From GYS-P2D sp964414425 (lineage in GTDB: Bacteria; Bacteroidota; Bacteroidia; Chitinophagales; Saprospiraceae): a stretch of 64,000 nt of DNA. Position numbers and translations under genes: made by a program. Below the pieces are notes generated by a model. It had not been told where the DNA came from and did no database searches. It saw only the letters and a program-made list of their open reading frames with translations. Shown one piece after another: positions 1 to 7,921 of this stretch (the stretch's first letter is position 1; every line of letters starts with the position of its first letter). The DNA lies in assembly GCA_964414425.1 (NCBI GenBank), contig CAYPWL010000005.1, positions 62,001 through 126,000 of the forward strand, read 5' to 3'.

Positions 1-1557
1 CAAGAAACCGTCGACCAGATAAAACTTCAGACGGGCGTAGACAACGAATATCAAAATCTACTGATCGCACATCACCATAAGTGGCTCAATCATATCACTG
101 CCGCTCAACGCATACAAATCTCATCCAAGGTCGATGAACAAAATTTTAACTCGGTGAAGTACCAGATCGACGAGACGATGGGGCGGTATAACTCCTTCAC
201 TCCAGTTATCAAGAAAGCCGAGATCAGTGATTCTAAAGAGAAAGGCTCGATTACAGATCGCATTGATCGCATAATCACCCATAAGGTCTTCGGACCATTG
301 ATCTTTTTTGGCGTGATGTTCTTCATCTTTCAAGCGATATACGCTTGGGCCGCTGGTCCGATGGATTGGATTGAGGGCTTATTTGCGAGCATGGCCTCGG
401 CAGTACATAATTATATGCCCGCCGGATGGGTAGCCGACTTGTTAGCCGATGGCGTTATAGCGGGACTCGGTGGCGTACTGGTCTTTATTCCGCAGATTAC
501 GATACTATTCTTACTGGTCAGCCTACTGGAGGAAAGTGGTTATATGTCGCGAGCAGTATTCATGTTTGATTCTATTATGCAGCGATTTGGGCTCAATGGG
601 CGCAGTATCGTTGCCCTGATCTCCAGTGGTGCTTGCGCCATACCCGCGATTATGTCAACTCGGACTATAGCCAACTGGAAGGAGCGCCTGACGACCATCA
701 TGGTGTCCCCACTGATCAGTTGCTCAGCAAGGATACCGGTATATACTGTGTTGATTGGCTTTGTCGTACCATCCAAGACCGTCGGTGGAATTTTCAATGC
801 GCAGGGGCTTGCCTTTATGGGGCTCTATCTATTGAGTATTGTAGCGGCACTGGGTAGCGCTTGGATCTTTAAGTTGATCCTCAAGAGCGATGAGCGCTCT
901 TTTCTGATGATCGAACTCCCACAGTATAAAAAGCCAATCTGGAAGAATGTCCTCATCACCGTTAAAGAGAAAGTTTGGACTTTTATCGTTGAGGCTGGGC
1001 GTGTCATATTATTGATCTCTATCGTGCTGTGGTTTATGGCGAGTTATGGGCCTGGCAACAAGATGGCACAGTCAGCAGAGCAAGCAGAGGCTTATAGTAT
1101 CGAGCAAGGGTATAGTGAGCAAGAAACGGAAGATTACATCGCCTCTCAGCAATTAGAATCCTCCTATGTAGGTCATGTAGGTAAGTTCATTGAACCAGTT
1201 ATCAGACCATTAGGTTATGACTGGAAGATTGGTATTGCATTGATCACCTCATTTGCTGCCAGAGAAGTATTCGTTGGGACGATGGCTACGATCTATAGTG
1301 TTGGCAGCGCTGATGATGAGATGACGGTACGAGGATTGATGGAGGCAGAGATTAACCCAGTTACGGGAGGTAAGCGATATGATTTTGCCACGGCTCTATC
1401 GCTATTGTTGTTCTATGTATTTGCCTTGCAGTGTATGAGTACGCTCGCTGTAACTAAACGCGAGACGAACAGTTGGCGCTGGCCAATCATTCAGTTCGTA
1501 TTTATGGGAGCCATGGCATATCTCAGCGCCCTGGGAGCATATCAGATGTTTGGGTAG
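1..1557 (+). CDS. feoB: Ferrous iron transporter FeoB, C-terminal part (5' end outside window)
   Basis: The frame is open from base 1, so the N-terminal G domain and the start lie upstream; 518 codons are present. The fragment begins near the end of the cytosolic GTPase/GDI region, and the ITDRIDRI linker leads into the first membrane helix. The two Gate (nucleoside recognition) regions follow, with the conserved GACAIPAIMSTRTI and PLISCSARIPVY blocks whose cysteines and PA pair are typical of the FeoB pore. The C-terminal FeoB_C helices end normally (FALQCMSTLAVTKRET). FeoB imports Fe(II) across the inner membrane using GTP. One small departure is an alanine where the family usually has Asn in GCNVPA. 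Eight bases separate it from the convergent anti-sigma-like gene and no terminator is visible there. Confidence 0.95.
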   Translation, partial: QETVDQIKLQTGVDNEYQNLLIAHHHKWLNHITAAQRIQISSKVDEQNFNSVKYQIDETMGRYNSFTPVIKKAEISDSKEKGSITDRIDRIITHKVFGPLIFFGVMFFIFQAIYAWAAGPMDWIEGLFASMASAVHNYMPAGWVADLLADGVIAGLGGVLVFIPQITILFLLVSLLEESGYMSRAVFMFDSIMQRFGLNGRSIVALISSGACAIPAIMSTRTIANWKERLTTIMVSPLISCSARIPVYTVLIGFVVPSKTVGGIFNAQGLAFMGLYLLSIVAALGSAWIFKLILKSDERSFLMIELPQYKKPIWKNVLITVKEKVWTFIVEAGRVILLISIVLWFMASYGPGNKMAQSAEQAEAYSIEQGYSEQETEDYIASQQLESSYVGHVGKFIEPVIRPLGYDWKIGIALITSFAAREVFVGTMATIYSVGSADDEMTVRGLMEAEINPVTGGKRYDFATALSLLLFYVFALQCMSTLAVTKRETNSWRWPIIQFVFMGAMAYLSALGAYQMFG

Positions 1558-1565
1558 TGCGGATT

Positions 1566-2768
1566 TTACTCCTTCTTCGACATAATTTTATGCTTGTGTG
1601 CAACAGTGGTCGATTGCTCATCGCTATGCCACTTGCCCGTTTTTTCGATGACACGCTCGATATTAGGTATTGGCATGGCACCTGCATCAAATTGAATCAC
1701 GCTTCCTGTTGAATCAATAGTTAGAGATAACCGATTCTCGGTACCGTCCTTGATGCCTCTCATAAACAGATAGTCTTTGCTTGGCATCTCTGTCATCAAG
1801 ATACTGTCAAATGATGCCCATCCGATTAATGGATAAGCCTCTAATTCATTACCCAACTGATCATATGCTTTTTGTTCAGTGTCAGGGATGATTGTATCGA
1901 TAGATTCGGAGGAGAAATCGGATGAAGTTTCCTCTTCCAACATGTTTTCTAATTCACTCAGATCAGCAGAGTTTGCTTGATTGTTTGCATTGATATCAGT
2001 AGAGTTTTTTGACGTTAGAGTTTTATTTCCGTTTGTAACGGATACAGTTCTTCCAGTTGGATTTTTTAAGCGTTGTGATTCAGGCATAGGTTCAGCCGAC
2101 TCTGCTAATCCAAGTGGCATCTCCGACGGTCTTGGGATGGTATGAGTATGGGCTACAGCGAGTCGATCAGAAGCTCCAGTAGCAGTTATTATTGTCTCGG
2201 TTGATATTCCAATGTCAGACTCTGATTGAAGCGGTATTTCCTTTGCCTCTTCTTCTTTAACAGCTCTTCTTTTTTGGTTGACCTGAGGCTGTGAGCGACT
2301 GACTTTTATTTCAGCATTCTTAATTTCTTTATCGTCATAGGAGATCAAATTGCTTACTGCTGTTTCCTCAACTTTAACTGAGGCGCTATTTATGGACTTT
2401 TTTGCATCGATAGCTGCTATATCATCGGCAATAATAGGAGAGGTTGATTCTATGGTATAAGCTTCCTGTGGTTTTGAGAGATTCTTAGCTGGTTGAAGAA
2501 AGAAAAAAGATCCAGCAATGATAGCAATGCTTGCTGCAGCAGCATATTTCCAGAGTGGAAATACCTTAGTGGATGTTTCACTCTTCAAGCGTTGTTCGAG
2601 ACGAGTTTGTAGGTTCTCTCTATCTACACCATGATACAGCTCAACACCTTCTAATGCGTCCGCAATAAAAGGGTCATCTAAGGCGCGCTTTTCAAGCTCA
2701 TGTCTGTCGTCCGGAGAGCTATCACCCTTGAGCCACTGGTTGTATATGTTGATCCATTTATCCTTCAT
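1566..2768 (-). CDS. Membrane anti-sigma-like protein partnered with ECF sigma factor
   Basis: This 400-residue protein starts inside the 3' end of the sigma gene (11-base overlap), the usual arrangement for a sigma/anti-sigma pair. The N-terminal cytosolic part (about 1-85) has the 'ALDDPFIADALEG' motif common in Bacteroidota membrane proteins encoded after ECF sigma factors. One transmembrane helix lies near 90-112 (KYAAAASIAIIAGSFFFL). A long, low-complexity Ser/Glu/Asn-rich periplasmic linker follows. The last 90 residues (LIGWASFDSIL ... LTIDSTGSVIQFDAG) resemble a degenerate TonB-C/energy-transducer fold. No zinc-binding anti-sigma HxxxCxxC motif is seen. The anti-sigma role is inferred from context and topology. 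Confidence 0.7.
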   Translation of the reverse strand: MKDKWINIYNQWLKGDSSPDDRHELEKRALDDPFIADALEGVELYHGVDRENLQTRLEQRLKSETSTKVFPLWKYAAAASIAIIAGSFFFLQPAKNLSKPQEAYTIESTSPIIADDIAAIDAKKSINSASVKVEETAVSNLISYDDKEIKNAEIKVSRSQPQVNQKRRAVKEEEAKEIPLQSESDIGISTETIITATGASDRLAVAHTHTIPRPSEMPLGLAESAEPMPESQRLKNPTGRTVSVTNGNKTLTSKNSTDINANNQANSADLSELENMLEEETSSDFSSESIDTIIPDTEQKAYDQLGNELEAYPLIGWASFDSILMTEMPSKDYLFMRGIKDGTENRLSLTIDSTGSVIQFDAGAMPIPNIERVIEKTGKWHSDEQSTTVAHKHKIMSKKE

Positions 2769-3351
2769 GCTGAGAGGCCATTTTAGTGGTCATACAATTT
2801 TTGATATTCCTACGACCATTTTGGATGGCTGATCTAACTTGGGTATAGCTCATCGATAACATACCAGCGATGTCCTGATAGCTTTTCTTCTCATAGTAGA
2901 AGTGCTTTACGCATTGTAGCTGTGTATCGCTGAGTGTGAGCATACAAGCCTCCATGATTTGTAGGTCTTTTTCCTTATCCACATCATTAGGATGAAATAT
3001 TTCGGCGGAATACATATCCTCTGCCTCGTTTTTTCGATCAGCATAGCGTTTATCTGTTCTTAGTTGCTCCAGACAATGGTTGACGCTGATGCGATATACC
3101 CATGCGCTGAAATTATTGATCTCATGTTTGAGGACTTTATCTTTTAGTCCGATATAGATATCCATAACAGCATCCTCGGCTAAGCCTACATCTTGTAGAT
3201 ACTTTAGGCAAGTACCATAGATGAGGGTCATATATGGCCTGTAGAGATCACTGAGGTAGGATTGATCTTGTGATCGTCGATAGTTTGCTATGTATTCTGC
3301 TTCTGTCAATTTTTTTGCAGTCGATTTATGCATTTCATCAATTGCTCGCAT
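2758..3351 (-). CDS. RNA polymerase sigma factor, ECF family
   Basis: A 197-residue protein with sigma-70 region 2 (about 25-95; LYRPYMTLIYGTCLKYL, AEDAVMDIYIGL, FSAWVYRISVNHC). Region 4 lies at about 130-185, with the helix-turn-helix YYEKKSYQDIAGMLSMSYTQVRSAIQNGRRNIK. Length and the absence of regions 1 and 3 fit the extracytoplasmic-function class. Two in-frame ATGs exist at 3351 and 3333; the first is given, though the second would also leave both sigma domains intact. The anti-sigma-like gene overlaps its end, and a secreted VWA protein starts 25 bases away on the other strand. Together they form what looks like an envelope-responsive three-gene module. The signal is unknown. Confidence 0.9.
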   Translation of the reverse strand: MRAIDEMHKSTAKKLTEAEYIANYRRSQDQSYLSDLYRPYMTLIYGTCLKYLQDVGLAEDAVMDIYIGLKDKVLKHEINNFSAWVYRISVNHCLEQLRTDKRYADRKNEAEDMYSAEIFHPNDVDKEKDLQIMEACMLTLSDTQLQCVKHFYYEKKSYQDIAGMLSMSYTQVRSAIQNGRRNIKNCMTTKMASQHEG

Positions 3352-3376
3352 CTATATGATGTAGCGCATCACCATT

Positions 3377-5017
3377 ATGCATAAATTGAATCAAATAAAT
3401 ATGATAAATATTTTATCCAAACACCTTAGCCTACTACTTACAACGATCGTCTTGCTCACTTTATGTCAATGTAAGAGCACGGAACCGGAGGTTGAACATA
3501 GTGATCCAGAGGCAGTAGTAAACGTCACAGGAGATACAGAACCAGAGCATACCGATGCCGAATTCCTTGAATTGGAAGAAATATCGATTGATGCAGCTTC
3601 GGATATGCGCATAAAATCTCTGGCAAAATCAGCTCCAGAATCTGCTTCTTCATTTATGGCATCAGCCATGATGTCTGAGGGTAGCGCAGGTGCAATAGCC
3701 ACCAGGGGAAAAGCATCAGACTTGCCTTCAGCAGGACAGATCACTGCAGGAGAGTGGAATGACCTACAGAATTGGAGGGACTGGCTCGAGCTGACTGCTG
3801 ATCCCGACTATGTCAAGATGCAGGAGCACTGGGGGATATACCCAGAGGAGCGTATGTCTGTATATGTGCAGAATAGATCGAACCATCCTGTAGCCGGGGC
3901 ACAAGTGACATTAACAGATCAGCAGGGCGAGATCATATGGGAAGCGGTCAGTGATCATGCTGGGCACGCTGAGCTGTGGCCCAGCATCATGGCTAAGTCA
4001 ACAGTCGACAACTATCAGATCAGAGTAAACTATGACGGGAAGGAATATATCAAGGGTACCGTCAAGTCTATAGCTGATGGATCTAATGATATCACGCTGC
4101 CAGTAGATTGTGATGTGCGAGATGTCGTAGATGTAGTGTTCGTGGTGGATGCAACGGGATCTATGGGTGATGAAATCTTATTCCTACAGAGCGAACTCAA
4201 TGATGTTTTAGAACGAGTGACTGCTGATAATCAAGACGTGAGTTATAGAACTGGGGCAGTGTTTTATCGTGATGACACGGATGACTACCTCACCAAAGTC
4301 AGCAATCTGACCACTAAGTCCGAAGAAACGATACAGTTTATATCTAAGCAGCAGGCTGCAGGTGGGGGTGACTATCCAGAAGCAGTTGATGCGGGCCTTG
4401 AAGAAGCCCTGGGACAAGACTGGTCGGAGAATGCCTTGAGTAAGATTATTTTCCTGTTGCTTGATGCACCACCTCATGACGATGAAACCACCACCCAGAT
4501 GATCCAACAACAAATCATTGATGCTGCCGCTCAAGGAATCAAGATCATCCCGATTACTGCCAGCGGGATCAATAGAGAAACAGAGTTTCTGATGAAGTAC
4601 ATGGCTGTAGTGACTAATGCTACTTACGTCTTCATCACTGATGATAGTGGTATAGGCGGGTCTCACTTGAAGCCACTGGTAGAAGACTTCGATGTGGAAA
4701 AGCTCAATGACTTATTAGTGCGACTGATCAGCAACTATACCCATAACTATGCTTGTAATATGAACCTCCAGACCACGAGTCAAGATATTACGCTATTCCC
4801 TAATCCTACAAGTAATTGGATCACCTTACGGAGTCCTAATCCAATCTCCAAGATCGAAGTCTTGAGTAATACGGGGAGGGTGCTATTAACCGAAGAGGGC
4901 AACGATGAGGGAGAGATGACAGTGCAGTTGGATAACTTGATTGATGGCGTTTACCAAGTGGCAATCTATAGCGGAGAGCAACGCTTTACTAAGAGTGTCA
5001 TTAAGGTGGTAGGGTAG
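3377..5017 (+). CDS. Secreted von Willebrand factor type A protein with type IX sorting domain
   Basis: A 546-residue protein with two possible ATGs (3377, 3401); the second gives a cleaner signal peptide ending around LLTLCQC, a poor lipobox. An Ala/Ser/Met-rich stretch (about 60-125) is followed by an Ig/carboxypeptidase-regulatory-like domain (about 150-245; HPVAGAQVTLTDQQGEI). A VWA domain starts near 250 and its MIDAS reads DATGSMGD (DxTxS form). The C-terminus from about 471 (LFPNPTSNWITL ... GVYQVAIYSG) is a type A T9SS sorting domain, predicting export through the outer membrane and surface attachment. It is divergent from an ECF sigma/anti-sigma pair, which probably controls it. The module resembles other Bacteroidota sigma/VWA (YfbK-like) neighbourhoods; its function is not established. 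Confidence 0.85.
   Translation: MHKLNQINMINILSKHLSLLLTTIVLLTLCQCKSTEPEVEHSDPEAVVNVTGDTEPEHTDAEFLELEEISIDAASDMRIKSLAKSAPESASSFMASAMMSEGSAGAIATRGKASDLPSAGQITAGEWNDLQNWRDWLELTADPDYVKMQEHWGIYPEERMSVYVQNRSNHPVAGAQVTLTDQQGEIIWEAVSDHAGHAELWPSIMAKSTVDNYQIRVNYDGKEYIKGTVKSIADGSNDITLPVDCDVRDVVDVVFVVDATGSMGDEILFLQSELNDVLERVTADNQDVSYRTGAVFYRDDTDDYLTKVSNLTTKSEETIQFISKQQAAGGGDYPEAVDAGLEEALGQDWSENALSKIIFLLLDAPPHDDETTTQMIQQQIIDAAAQGIKIIPITASGINRETEFLMKYMAVVTNATYVFITDDSGIGGSHLKPLVEDFDVEKLNDLLVRLISNYTHNYACNMNLQTTSQDITLFPNPTSNWITLRSPNPISKIEVLSNTGRVLLTEEGNDEGEMTVQLDNLIDGVYQVAIYSGEQRFTKSVIKVVG
3392..3421 (-). promoter_or_regulatory. Candidate Bacteroidota promoter for the ECF sigma operon
   Basis: Read leftward, TTTG (3418-3421) is followed after 18 bases by TTTATTTG (3392-3399), one mismatch from the TAnnTTTG -7 element. 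It would start transcription near 3386, upstream of the sigma start. It lies over the first codons of the divergent VWA gene, so the two genes cannot have fully separate promoters. Confidence 0.35.
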
Positions 5018-5129
5018 GAAGATGATTCTCTAATTCTCAAATAACTACAATTACTCTCTAATCACACTAAGTGTAGTTGAAGATATTCTTGCGATATTGA
5101 GGAGATCTAATGTTTAAACCTATCTTAAA

Positions 5130-6350
5130 ATGAACAGAACATTACATCTAATCATTGGACTCGTCATGCTAATACTGGCCTCATGTAACAGTGTTGATAA
5201 GGATGATACAGAAACGATCTTATTTGACATTGAGGAGTTGAACGAGACTAAAGCCAAGCTGAATCAGCAAGACCCAGAGCTGACTGCATCTTATGATCTA
5301 CTTATCTCAGAAGCAGATCAAGCATTGAAGGAGGGTCCATATTCTGTGACTCACAAAGAGAAATTGCCACCAAGCGGCGATATACATGATTATGCCAGCT
5401 ACGGGCGATACTGGTGGCCTGATCCAACTAAGCCTGATGGATTGCCCTATATACGAAAGGATGGAGATACATATCCTGGCAGTCAGAGTATGACAGAATC
5501 CGACCGACCGAGAATCGGTCTGTTTGGACAGAATACTGAAACACTGGGACTGGTCTATCATCTGACAGGCGAGGAGAAATATGCTAAGAAGGCAGCAGAG
5601 TTATTGCGGGTTTGGTTTCTTGATGAGGAGACCCTGATGAATCCCAATGTCAACCACGCTCAGTGTAGACCTGGTCATAATCTTGGCTCAAAATCAGGAG
5701 TGCTCGATAGCCGCATATTGATACAAGCCTTAGAGGGGTCGCTACTCATCAAGGGATCCGGCGAATTGAGCGATGCTGAGTATGAACAATTGAGAGCTTG
5801 GGTAGGAGCGTACTTTGAGTGGTTGACGACTGATGAAATGGCACTCGATGAGGGCGCAGCTACTAATAATCATGGTACATACTATGATGTTCAAGCGCTC
5901 TATTTCGCATTATATGCTGGCAATCTTGATGCGGCTAAGTCTATAGCTCAAAGTTTTATGGATAAACGTGTCTTATCACAGGTTAGGCCTGATGGCTCTA
6001 TGCCTGAAGAGATGACTCGAACTCGACCATTGTTTTACAGCATGTATAACCTACATGCGATGTGCCTTGTAGCTACTCTTGCTGAGCATGTAGATGTGGA
6101 TATATGGGAAGCTGATGATGTGAACTCACGTCTCAGAGCGGCTTTTGATTTCTTATCGCCGTATGTAGATCCTGATAAATCCTGGCCACACCCTGTCTTA
6201 AAAGAGGCGGATCGAATGGAGCTGTTCCCAATTTTGAAAATGGCAGATCGTGCCTATCCTGATGGCAACTATCTTAAGATGGTGGAGAAACTACCATCTG
6301 ATGATCGCAGCAAGCATCGCATCAATCTGGTGTCAGCCGTGATGCGATGA
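5130..6350 (+). CDS. Alginate lyase family lipoprotein (PF05426-like)
   Basis: A 406-residue protein. The N-terminus (LIIGLVMLILASCNS) is a signal peptide with a good lipobox and Cys at about 20, so it should be lipid-anchored. The body resembles the alpha/alpha-barrel alginate lyase family. It has the SYGRYWWPDP and RIGLFGQNTETLGLVYHLTG blocks, then NVNHAQCRPGHNLG, then NNHGTYYDVQ (about 247-256), where Asn, His and Tyr sit as the expected catalytic residues of polysaccharide lyases. It would cleave uronate-containing polysaccharide such as alginate by beta-elimination; substrate is inferred from the family. No SusC/SusD pair, sulfatase or second lyase lies nearby, so it is not part of a visible utilisation locus. 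Confidence 0.85.
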   Translation: MNRTLHLIIGLVMLILASCNSVDKDDTETILFDIEELNETKAKLNQQDPELTASYDLLISEADQALKEGPYSVTHKEKLPPSGDIHDYASYGRYWWPDPTKPDGLPYIRKDGDTYPGSQSMTESDRPRIGLFGQNTETLGLVYHLTGEEKYAKKAAELLRVWFLDEETLMNPNVNHAQCRPGHNLGSKSGVLDSRILIQALEGSLLIKGSGELSDAEYEQLRAWVGAYFEWLTTDEMALDEGAATNNHGTYYDVQALYFALYAGNLDAAKSIAQSFMDKRVLSQVRPDGSMPEEMTRTRPLFYSMYNLHAMCLVATLAEHVDVDIWEADDVNSRLRAAFDFLSPYVDPDKSWPHPVLKEADRMELFPILKMADRAYPDGNYLKMVEKLPSDDRSKHRINLVSAVMR

Positions 6351-6372
6351 TAACTGATAGGTTTTGTTTTTC

Positions 6373-7698
6373 TTATTGCTCTTCAGCAACCTGATCAACG
6401 ATAAGCATCGTGCCGGGTGCAGGAGGATTCATGATGTCAATCTCATTGAGCCTAATGAGGTCCTTCAAGGTGATGTCGAACATATCAGATATCTCCTCCA
6501 GAGACTGTAGTGGCTGAAGTATATGATACTTATAGGCACTCGTGCTATTCTCTAATATGGCCACATCAGAAAGCATAAGCTCTCGAGATGGATCCAGAGG
6601 TAATTCTATAGGTTCATCTGTAACTTCTAATGAGGCAATACTAGTTCCAACCGTGATAAGGGTAGGAAGCATCTCAAGGTGTGATAGCTTTTGTGCCCTC
6701 CTTCTCATGTTGCCATACAATAGCGAAGTGTAGTATTCTTGAGAGTTAGCTTGTGGGCGATACTCAAGATCATTCCATGTGTCATTTAGACCAACATAGT
6801 CGTACATGATTTTTTCAGGTAGCGTCAGGTAATATCCCTTTGTGTTCTGCGGGATGTACCCTTTTAGATAAGCTGGATTAAGCCTCTTGATCGTGGCATA
6901 ATCTAATCCTGTTTTTCTGCTGATCTCTGAGAAAGTCGTGTATTCGTATACTTTGACAGTAGCAAGTACCTCTGTGGAGTTTTCTAATATAGGCTCTAAG
7001 CCATGATGTTGGAAGTAATTCATCACATAGCTAACAGCGACATATTTAGGAACATATCTACGGGTTTCTTTCGGTAGATAAGACTTGATATTCCAAAAGT
7101 CCGTATACTCATTCGTCGCACTGCGTCGGGTAGCTTTCTTTACACCACCTGGTCCACAGTTGTAAGCTGCAAGTGCCAACGACCAGTCGCCAAACTCGTC
7201 ATAGAGATCACTTAAGAATTTAGCTGCTGCTTGAGTGGATCGTATAGGATCTTTTCTTTCATCAATTGTGCTATTGATCGTTAGGCCATAAATCTTCCCT
7301 GTAGAAGAAATAAATTGCCATAGACCGACCGCTCCAGAGTTAGAGCGCGCTGTAGGGATTAATGATGATTCAACTGCTGAAAGATATTTTAGCTCAGTCG
7401 GCAGACCGGCTTTCTGAAATTCATTATCGTAGATCGGGAAATATTGACCGCCTCGTCCTAAAAGCACTTCGCTACCTTTTCTGTAGCCTTTGATATACTC
7501 GTTGATGATGGAGTGCACCTCTGGAGTATATTTCAACTCTACATCGTTGGACATATCGTCCAAACGCTCTCTAAGCTCATCTGGCGATACAGAGTGATAA
7601 GCGGATAAATCCGTATCATTAGCTCGTACAGAGCTAAGCAAGAATAGAAATATTACACTTACTGCGAATTGCTTCGCAATAAATTTAATTTTGCTCAT
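6373..7698 (-). CDS. Membrane-bound lytic murein transglycosylase with LysM repeats (MltD-like)
   Basis: A 441-residue protein with signal peptide 1-26. The SLT goose-lysozyme-type domain covers about 85-230; the catalytic Glu is E110 in SAVESSL, followed by GLWQF (125-129) and LALAAYNCGPGG. Two LysM-like segments follow: about 250-300 (FSEISRKTGLDYATIKRLNP) and 385-435 (YHILQPLQSLEEISDMFDI), ending near the C-terminus. The enzyme cleaves peptidoglycan between MurNAc and GlcNAc to give 1,6-anhydro ends, and LysM holds it on the wall. The lipobox of E. coli MltD is absent, so it is probably periplasmic. It has its own promoter candidate 130 bases upstream and a 223-base AT-rich leader region. 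Confidence 0.92.
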   Translation of the reverse strand: MSKIKFIAKQFAVSVIFLFLLSSVRANDTDLSAYHSVSPDELRERLDDMSNDVELKYTPEVHSIINEYIKGYRKGSEVLLGRGGQYFPIYDNEFQKAGLPTELKYLSAVESSLIPTARSNSGAVGLWQFISSTGKIYGLTINSTIDERKDPIRSTQAAAKFLSDLYDEFGDWSLALAAYNCGPGGVKKATRRSATNEYTDFWNIKSYLPKETRRYVPKYVAVSYVMNYFQHHGLEPILENSTEVLATVKVYEYTTFSEISRKTGLDYATIKRLNPAYLKGYIPQNTKGYYLTLPEKIMYDYVGLNDTWNDLEYRPQANSQEYYTSLLYGNMRRRAQKLSHLEMLPTLITVGTSIASLEVTDEPIELPLDPSRELMLSDVAILENSTSAYKYHILQPLQSLEEISDMFDITLKDLIRLNEIDIMNPPAPGTMLIVDQVAEEQ

Positions 7699-7828
7699 GG
7701 GACCGTTTTTAAATTATCGGCTATATGGGACGACGCATTAACGTGTAATTATGTGGCTAATCGTATGAATAGCCCTTATAAATACTGTACATATTAAAAA
7801 GTATGCACATGTGTTAACAAATCGAATG

Positions 7829-7859
7829 CAAATATATTGCGCAATCTACTACTGTGCAA
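7829..7859 (-). promoter_or_regulatory. Promoter for the lytic transglycosylase gene
   Basis: Leftward TTG (7857-7859), 20-base spacer and TATATTTG (7829-7836) is an exact match to the Bacteroidota -7 consensus TAnnTTTG. A perfect 10-base palindrome ATTGCGCAAT (7836-7845) touches the -7 box and occupies part of the spacer, where a repressor could bind. Predicted start near 7822 leaves a leader of about 120 bases. Confidence 0.6.
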
Positions 7860-7921
7860 TAATTAACATATAAATTAAAATTTACATATAACACATACCC
7901 TAAAACAATAAGTGTGCCAAC

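Noticed and set aside
4208..4666. 152-residue minus-strand frame inside the VWA gene
   Set aside because: Antisense shadow of the VWA domain with no recognisable motif.
5043..5078. AACTACA ... TGTAGTT inverted repeat after the VWA gene, considered as terminator
   Set aside because: The spacer is 22 bases and no T-tract follows; not convincing as terminator or operator.
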